The translations under genes were made by a program, and so were the position numbers. Positions 59,501 to 64,000 of a stretch of 64,000 nucleotides of DNA are shown here, one piece after another. Position 1 is the stretch's first letter. Each line of letters opens with the position of its first letter. The notes below the pieces were generated by a model. It saw nothing but the letters and a program-made list of their open reading frames with translations. It was not told the DNA's origin and did no database searches. The stretch is from Saprospiraceae bacterium. GTDB lineage: Bacteria > Bacteroidota > Bacteroidia > Chitinophagales > Saprospiraceae. The stretch is taken from NCBI GenBank assembly GCA_016715245.1, contig JADKAS010000016.1, positions 1-64,000 on the forward strand, in the 5' to 3' direction.

Positions 59501-62356
59501 GCAGGTGAAAGTTGTATTGATGCGGCTCTCATTAGCTGTGGGGAAACCTATACAACATCTCTGGTTGGGGTAGATTCTTCTTCTTTTGGACTTTGTGGCT
59601 TGCCTGCACCGGGAGCATGGTTCCTTATACAAGGAGATGATTTGGTGTATGAACTCGAAGTGTCCAACTTTTATGATTATTTTGATAATGTAAATATTTT
59701 GGTCGCTTCAGGTGAATGTGATTCACTGATTTGTTTATCATCTCAAATAGTAAACAGGACATCCCCTAAAATGTCATTGCAATCAGAAGCAGGAAATTTC
59801 TACTATATAAAATTTGAAACACCGGGTGGAATTACGCTCAATAGCATTGACTTTTTGGTTTCTTGTGACAACAAAGCAGAAAACGATAGTTGCGTTTATA
59901 GCCAACTTGTTACATGTGGGGACATGATCAGTGGAAGGTTAGGAAACCTAACGACGGATGATTCAACAGCATGTAATTATGTTTTGCCCGGATTGTACTA
60001 TTACATCGAAGGAAATGGGCAGGATGCCATGATTACAGCGCTGGAAACAGATGATTCTGAAATTACACTTCATGTTTTTGAAAATTCATGTGGTACGGAC
60101 GGCATTTGTTTATACGAAACCTATGTCAGTGACGAAAAAGATAAAATTTTATTTCCGACAGAAGCAGGCAAGGTATATTATTTCCGGGTTTCCGAGGAAG
60201 AAGGAAAAAGTGTAAATTTCAGCTTGCAGCTTGATTGTATTGACAGGCCAGGAAATTTAACGTGTGCATCATCAGAAGTATTGGAATGTTCTGATACTAT
60301 AAAAATATCTCTTCTTTCACCTCTGGAAACACAAGGTTCAACCCCGTGTCACTTTACAGAAAATGTTGAGGTAAAATGGTATCTTCTTCCCAGGACGAAT
60401 AAGATCATGGAAATAAACATTCTGGAAGGAAAAAACAAAGGCCACTATATTTCTTTATTGTCGGGTATATGTGGTAATGTGACCTGTGAAAATGTTTTTG
60501 ATATCAATACTGAAAATATTGTACTGGATCCTCAGGAAGACCTGAATTATTACCTTGCCATCCATGGAGACGAATTTTCGACCAATGACTTTACCTTTGT
60601 TTTAAATTGTGTGGATGTAGCAGAAAATGATTTTTGTTTTACACCCACCAGAATTGAATGTGGAGATAGTCTGAGTTTCGATTTGACTTTTGCCAATTTC
60701 ACGCCTTACTTTGTTGATGGATGTACCATTAATGAGTGGAAAGATGTATGGTATGAATGTACAGGAACAGGAGACATATTTGAACTCAGATTTACCAATA
60801 CAGAAGCATTTGGTGGTTTCATCAATCTTTTTGAAAAAGGGGATTGCAGTAGTTTGGGATGTATTACCAATGGTCCGTGGAGAAATAATACATCGAGTCA
60901 GGTATTCAGATTTGTCAGTATTCCCGGCAAGGATTATTTGATTTCTATACAACACCCTACAGGAGCACCCTCCTCATTTACATTGTTATGTGTTTCACCT
61001 GCGATCAACGATCTTTGTGAAAATGCACTTGAATGGACATTTAACGATACCACGTCCATTGATATTGCCGGTAGCAACGGAGACGAAACTATACCTTGTT
61101 ATGATGGTCAAAATGATGGTGTTTGGTATACTTTTGAAGGTGATGGCGGATATGTCAGTTTTGCCTCCGGCGACAAAGATGCCGCTGTCATCAGTTATAT
61201 TTTAATGGCGGGTGAATGTGATTCACTGACTTGTCTTGCACAGGGATCATTTACACCGGATGAAATACTGGAACTTCGTACCGATAAGGATGTTCGTTAC
61301 TTTTTATTGTTGTATGGGTCCGGAGGGTTGATTGTTTCAGAAACAGGCGAAGTGCTTCCTAATGTTGTATGTACAGAAGCCGAGCCATTATCATGTGATG
61401 TCACTTTTAAGCTGGAATCTGGATTTTTGTTGCCGGCGGCAGGTACTTCTCTTTGTTCCTCAAGAGAAGAAAATACCGCCTGGTATACTTTGCAAGGGAA
61501 CGGAGAGATGTATCATTTTGATTTTTCCACTTCAGGAACCGAAGGATCACTTGAAATTCTGTTGGGTTGTGAGGATACCTGCCTTCACAGGCACCAGATT
61601 GATTCGATATTACCATCACCATTTAGTTTTATATCAATTCCGGGGGTTGTATATTATTTAAAAATAAATATTTCAAGGAAGAAGGAAGATCAAAATATTG
61701 TCTTTTCTCTTTCATGTGCTGAAAGTCCTGAAAACTTCATAAAGGAAAAAGCAATTTTGATTGAATGTGATGACTATAGCCTTGATCTCAGTACCCCGTT
61801 TTTTAATCCTTTAGCGGAATGTTTTGATCCGGAAACAGTAACGTACTGGTATACCTTTACGGGAAGCGATAGTCTGTTTAGTATTGATACAGAAATTCTT
61901 CCGGGCATCAGCTATACCATCCTTAATCAGGACTGCGATCCTGTTGTTACTTTTCCTTCCGGAGGTGGTTTATTTGAGACGGAAAAGGATAAGTTATACT
62001 ACCTTGTGATTTCACATTCTTTACAAGATACTTTTGGCAGAATAGAATTTTCAGTAGATTACGAGTGTATCATTGATAACACTGATGAAGTTGAAAAGAA
62101 TGATTTTGTGGTGCGTTTTGCTCCCAATCCGTTTATGGGTGTCACGATTCTCACTATAAAAACCTTAATGGCGGAAGAAGCCGAAGTCGTTTTCAGGGAT
62201 AATCGAGGAACCAAAATTTCCACCAGAATTCATTCTTTAGAAAAAGGTACAAACAATATTACTTTGTCGGAATGGGACAATATTCCATCCGGGGTATATC
62301 ATGTAACGGTACAAACGGACAGTCACATTCAAACACTTCGTTTGGTTAAAATGTAA
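56540..62356 (+). CDS. Giant secreted protein of ~15 PPC-like Cys-bearing repeats with T9SS type A domain
   Basis: Start taken at ATG 56540, giving the signal peptide MNRCKRCIVGLFFILIWNVS (cut near IAQ); about 1938 residues. The body is some 15 repeats of ~115-130 residues. Each opens with a C-xx-A-xx-x-x-CG(D/E)-type motif (FCENALPITCGEN, ICSLADTIQCGDE, SCIDAALISCGET). Next comes W-Y-x-x-x-G (GLWYKIDGNGEKH), an IxVFxGxC.xxxC strand (IYVFKGNCDTAECV) and a closing T-x-Y-x-I-x-V plus Cys. The layout resembles prepeptidase C-terminal (PPC)-like beta-sandwiches. A T9SS type A domain ends the protein (VVRFAPNPFMGVTIL to TLRLVKM). Likely a surface adhesin or matrix protein; no catalytic domain. Confidence 0.85.
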   Translation: MNRCKRCIVGLFFILIWNVSIAQSLYQNDNCSSATPISTGDKITLFLGFAGLDTDVCEIGDPLVRGIWYRITGSDKVVEFLLSNDHSDRISISVFKGNCNFLECISGASDRFYAEENIQYFILVSKSAFEFGNPEVDITIAEKESVAYDFCEGAIVAQCDSVYSIFPNQLTSDQNTNSCNEDTPEGWIKITGDGRDKQLNLSAAFFNEISFTIFDKECGNLRCLYKGSYPGISFSTIAGRDYFVSIAHDNPILTIPVRVLVTCQNNNTANVCNRALQLACGESMGGTLTDTIPPDFNSPITGANPGLWYKIDGNGEKHKFNLSSPAIENLIIEFFLVKNDNCIDSMTAVIYNPYPLPDNTYVINAASDEDIYVKVAYFNNPTTFILSHDCESADNNLNCEFAKTLDCGDTMDIYETASGDFGYPKTGNEGNWFAIAGNQTKYRFTGLEGVGSVDFTIHKMGCDSLQIIKKFQHFFTPGEDIYVDLPEGEDYLIKTHFPNFSWQNVVLRLSCDNPVTHLFCENALPITCGENYALSNFGTGVSLENDVCSDQQGYWYSFEGKDSLFEVVLNFPFQQYSIYEGECGNLNCLYANENFSGLRRFRVFGEIDKTYYIKMFSGNGGFPPPSFRVECREAGDNRICSLADTIQCGDEIEVFFDVPSNENTGICQVENGEWYQLEGTGELFYLESGEETEIYVFKGNCDTAECVSFATGRVNFFTQVGTTYLIKLDSRFSNSSTLLVECSPQEFNDCQLPFEVACGDTISINFSKAPTYLPEDNRNAPANGYFISLEGNDSTYVFNIVNPLQTADIYYYVYTQDCEEYETAGIIHQGVYDWVFHTETGVTYKILIVSEDAEETSFEISCTESPSGAICEKAQPIECGIPFLYSTLNRTYDPENFLHFGAWYTFAGTGDIINLFSDTIGPAYTYAVYTSAENCDSLNLLHRFFSNAEPIYWQTETGINYYIHLSLSSPDTEAENLPFILDCFENEAGESCIDAALISCGETYTTSLVGVDSSSFGLCGLPAPGAWFLIQGDDLVYELEVSNFYDYFDNVNILVASGECDSLICLSSQIVNRTSPKMSLQSEAGNFYYIKFETPGGITLNSIDFLVSCDNKAENDSCVYSQLVTCGDMISGRLGNLTTDDSTACNYVLPGLYYYIEGNGQDAMITALETDDSEITLHVFENSCGTDGICLYETYVSDEKDKILFPTEAGKVYYFRVSEEEGKSVNFSLQLDCIDRPGNLTCASSEVLECSDTIKISLLSPLETQGSTPCHFTENVEVKWYLLPRTNKIMEINILEGKNKGHYISLLSGICGNVTCENVFDINTENIVLDPQEDLNYYLAIHGDEFSTNDFTFVLNCVDVAENDFCFTPTRIECGDSLSFDLTFANFTPYFVDGCTINEWKDVWYECTGTGDIFELRFTNTEAFGGFINLFEKGDCSSLGCITNGPWRNNTSSQVFRFVSIPGKDYLISIQHPTGAPSSFTLLCVSPAINDLCENALEWTFNDTTSIDIAGSNGDETIPCYDGQNDGVWYTFEGDGGYVSFASGDKDAAVISYILMAGECDSLTCLAQGSFTPDEILELRTDKDVRYFLLLYGSGGLIVSETGEVLPNVVCTEAEPLSCDVTFKLESGFLLPAAGTSLCSSREENTAWYTLQGNGEMYHFDFSTSGTEGSLEILLGCEDTCLHRHQIDSILPSPFSFISIPGVVYYLKINISRKKEDQNIVFSLSCAESPENFIKEKAILIECDDYSLDLSTPFFNPLAECFDPETVTYWYTFTGSDSLFSIDTEILPGISYTILNQDCDPVVTFPSGGGLFETEKDKLYYLVISHSLQDTFGRIEFSVDYECIIDNTDEVEKNDFVVRFAPNPFMGVTILTIKTLMAEEAEVVFRDNRGTKISTRIHSLEKGTNNITLSEWDNIPSGVYHVTVQTDSHIQTLRLVKM

Positions 62357-62370
62357 ATGCTTTTTATACA

Positions 62371-62646
62371 CATTACAGGTACTTAGGGACTGCTGAAAAG
62401 CACAAATCAGCTTGTAAATCAATAAATTGAAGTTCGATTTTTGATTTCAGATACATCATATTGCCACAATTCGGATGGAACCGTACATGAGGTTTTCTTA
62501 TATGAGTTATTTTTTGTTAGCCACAAATAAATCATCCTCTTCGTTACAGGCAAATTCGTGGTATGAGGATACATCTTCTTTGCCTGTGCCTTAAATCTGA
62601 CTCATTTCTGACTTTTTCATCAGACCCTACTAAACAACCTGTAATG
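62371..62646. terminator. Bidirectional terminator stem split by a decayed TIR element
   Basis: CATTACAGGT (62371-62380) and its exact inverse ACCTGTAATG (62637-62646) lie immediately inside the convergent stops at 62356 and 62648. Without the ~246-bp element between them they would form a 10-bp bidirectional terminator hairpin. Terminator function is inferred from position and symmetry. Confidence 0.5.
62384..62629. mobile_element. Decayed TIR element, copy B (IS- or MITE-like)
   Basis: Terminal inverted repeats: left TAGGGACTGCTGAAAA (62384-62399) and right, read from the other strand, TAGGGTCTGATGAAAA, matching at 14 of 16 positions. Flanks ACTT and ACTA may be an imperfect 4-bp target duplication. 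The ~246-bp interior has no transposase gene but aligns with copy A at 15708-15910. TAGGGTCTGnTGAAAAA-type ends resemble those of IS1182-like elements as I remember them; this is not verified. Confidence 0.65.
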
Positions 62647-62647
62647 T

Positions 62648-64000
62648 TTATAAAATGGTGATCTTCACTTTATTTTGTGTATCGGAATCACCTCCGATAA
62701 ATATTTCAAAATCACCTGGCTCAATAACCCATTCCATGTTTTGGTTGTAGAAGGATAAATCGTTGGGTGTAAGGGTAAAAGAAAGAGTCTTTTTTTCTCC
62801 CTTTTTCAAAAATACTTTCTGAAATCCTTTCAACTCTTTTACCGGACGGGTTACACTGCTTACCAAATCCCGGATGTAGAGTTGTACCACTTCTTCACCA
62901 GGGTAGTTGCCTGTATTTTGTATTTCAACAGTGACCACTACATTCTCTTTCAGCGAATACAATTTTTTGTTTGATAATGGTGGTCCAAATGTAAAGGAAG
63001 TGTAGCTCAAACCATACCCGAAAGGGTACAAAGGTGTGTTGGGTATGTCTATATACTTGGAAGAGTATTTGTCATTTGGGTTGAAAGGGCGCCCCGTATT
63101 TTTTTCGTTATAAAATATAGGTATCTGTCCTTCATTTCTTGGAAATGTCATCGGTAGTTTTCCGGAAGGATTGTACACTCCGTAAATAACTTCAGCGATG
63201 GCATGACCGGCTTGAGTTCCGAGCCACCAGGTTTCGAGTACTGCATTGGAATGATCATGTACTTTGTCCAGAACAAGAGGTCTTCCATTCATGACAACGG
63301 TGATGATGGGCTTGCCAATGGCTTTTAAAGCTAATAATAATTCTTCCTGAACCCCGGGTATACGGATCATGGTTCTGGAAGTTGCCTCACCACTCATATC
63401 TTTATTTTCTCCTATGGCCAGAATGATGACATCCGCTTTTTTTGCGGCTTCCAGGACGATTTCGAATTGAGATTTGTCTTTATCGTCAACATTACATCCT
63501 TTGATATATTCAAAGGTACATCTTTTTGAGTTTTCATGAGCTCTCAATCCTTCATACATACTGACACAGTGCCTGCCTTCCCCGGAAGCAGACCAGGCAC
63601 CTATAAGATTGTTTTTATCGTCTGCTAAAGGTCCTGTCACCAATATTTTTATTGTTTTATCTTTAAGAGGAAGAGTATTATCATTTTTCAATAAAACAAT
63701 GGAGCGTTTTGCCATATCATGGCTGGCTTCCAAGTGAGCTTTGGAGAGAATAGTATTAGACTCCCTTTCTTTACTGGAATACTTGAAAGGGTCTTCAAAA
63801 AGGCCGAGGTCTTTTTTTATTTTTAATATAGTGCGGACACTTTGATTGATTTGTTCTTCCTTTATTCTTCCATCATTTATTCCGTCTTTTATTTTTTCCT
63901 GGAAAACACCACCCTGCATATCCATATCCACACCTGCCTGTATGGCCAAAATTCCTGCATCTGTTTCGTCTTTGACAACACCGTGTTTAACCATTTCATT
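62648..64000 (-). CDS. Glycoside hydrolase family 3 beta-glucosidase-like enzyme, C-terminal part (5' cut by window)
   Basis: Open to the window edge, 450 residues seen. They begin inside the end of the GH3 N-terminal barrel (AIQAGVDMDMQGG; the nucleophile region lies outside the window). The (alpha/beta) sandwich follows: AKRSIVLLKNDNTLPLKDKT, ILVTGPLADDKNNLIGAWS and VIILAIGENKDMSGEATSR. AGHAIAEVIYGVYNPSGKLP then MTFPRNEGQIP lead to YPFGYGLSYTSFTF and a fibronectin III-like C-terminal domain (VTVEIQNTGNYPGEEVVQLY). All are standard for BglX-type periplasmic exo-beta-glucosidases. The substrate is probably a beta-linked oligosaccharide. Confidence 0.9.
   Translation of the reverse strand, partial: NEMVKHGVVKDETDAGILAIQAGVDMDMQGGVFQEKIKDGINDGRIKEEQINQSVRTILKIKKDLGLFEDPFKYSSKERESNTILSKAHLEASHDMAKRSIVLLKNDNTLPLKDKTIKILVTGPLADDKNNLIGAWSASGEGRHCVSMYEGLRAHENSKRCTFEYIKGCNVDDKDKSQFEIVLEAAKKADVIILAIGENKDMSGEATSRTMIRIPGVQEELLLALKAIGKPIITVVMNGRPLVLDKVHDHSNAVLETWWLGTQAGHAIAEVIYGVYNPSGKLPMTFPRNEGQIPIFYNEKNTGRPFNPNDKYSSKYIDIPNTPLYPFGYGLSYTSFTFGPPLSNKKLYSLKENVVVTVEIQNTGNYPGEEVVQLYIRDLVSSVTRPVKELKGFQKVFLKKGEKKTLSFTLTPNDLSFYNQNMEWVIEPGDFEIFIGGDSDTQNKVKITIL

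Noticed and set aside
62470..62520. Group II intron domain V
   Set aside because: The 3' strand (ctcatgtacggttc) is suggestive, but the 5' partner strand is not complementary in either copy and no reverse transcriptase or intron boundary is present.
1..64000. tRNA, rRNA or riboswitch genes
   Set aside because: No tRNA-like arms with a T-loop consensus, no rRNA-like stretch and no recognised riboswitch core were found on reading both strands.

Overview
This window looks like a draft contig from a Bacteroidota bacterium, most likely a Saprospiraceae-type relative; that family call is inference. The evidence is low GC, many secreted proteins with type IX secretion (T9SS) type A or type B C-terminal domains, and Bacteroidota promoters of the form TTTG-N19-TAnnTTTG. 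Collagen-like, PKD, P-domain and very long repeat-built surface proteins are also present. I saw no rRNA, tRNA or CRISPR.

Layout. 1-2.45 kb: a CcsBA (ResB-CcsA) cytochrome c maturation gene, frameshifted. 2.5-9.9 kb (minus): a tight three-gene operon for a 1663-aa multiheme cytochrome with 66 CxxCH motifs, an outer-membrane-barrel candidate and an NrfJ-like OB-fold protein. The operon converges on ccsBA, and together they look like an electron-transfer conduit with its maturation factor. 10.2-15.7 kb: a collagen-like protein and a small T9SS protein (minus), then a four-gene plus-strand operon (membrane protein, lipoprotein, FG-GAP/VCBS-like T9SS protein, small secreted protein). 15.7-20.3 kb: a scarred region with a decayed TIR-bearing element, paired dispersed repeats, an IS21-like end, a propeller-sensor gene remnant and four minus-strand genes. 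20.7-24.4 kb: an FAD oxidoreductase and a membrane 4Fe-4S protein separated by a Phd/YefM-PIN toxin-antitoxin module. 24.5-30.7 kb: PQQ-type sugar dehydrogenase, transglutaminase-like protein, serine hydrolase and a PKD-repeat T9SS protein. 31-39 kb: a propeller protein, a PrpA-like phosphatase, an XRE regulator, REP-like palindromes, a 970-aa T9SS protein and a short type B protein with an in-frame stop. 39.3-45.5 kb: a giant P-domain adhesin. 46-49.1 kb: a SnoaL-like lipoprotein and an MBOAT/SGNH O-acyltransferase pair. 49.2-52.7 kb: a degraded LRR-type gene, a LOG-family enzyme, and a GxxExxY nuclease-fold gene bracketed by two 34-bp repeat arrays. 52.9-56.1 kb: a membrane protein, two YceI-like proteins and a multiply frameshifted porin. 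56.5-64 kb: a 1938-aa protein of about 15 repeats, a second decayed TIR element lying between the arms of a terminator-like inverted repeat, and the C-terminal part of a GH3 glycosidase.

Two cautions. About a dozen genes carry single-base frameshifts, often at homopolymers, while far longer genes are intact. Much of this may be assembly error, so I report the reconstructed reading as well as the literal frames. Names rest on motifs read by eye; no database search was possible.
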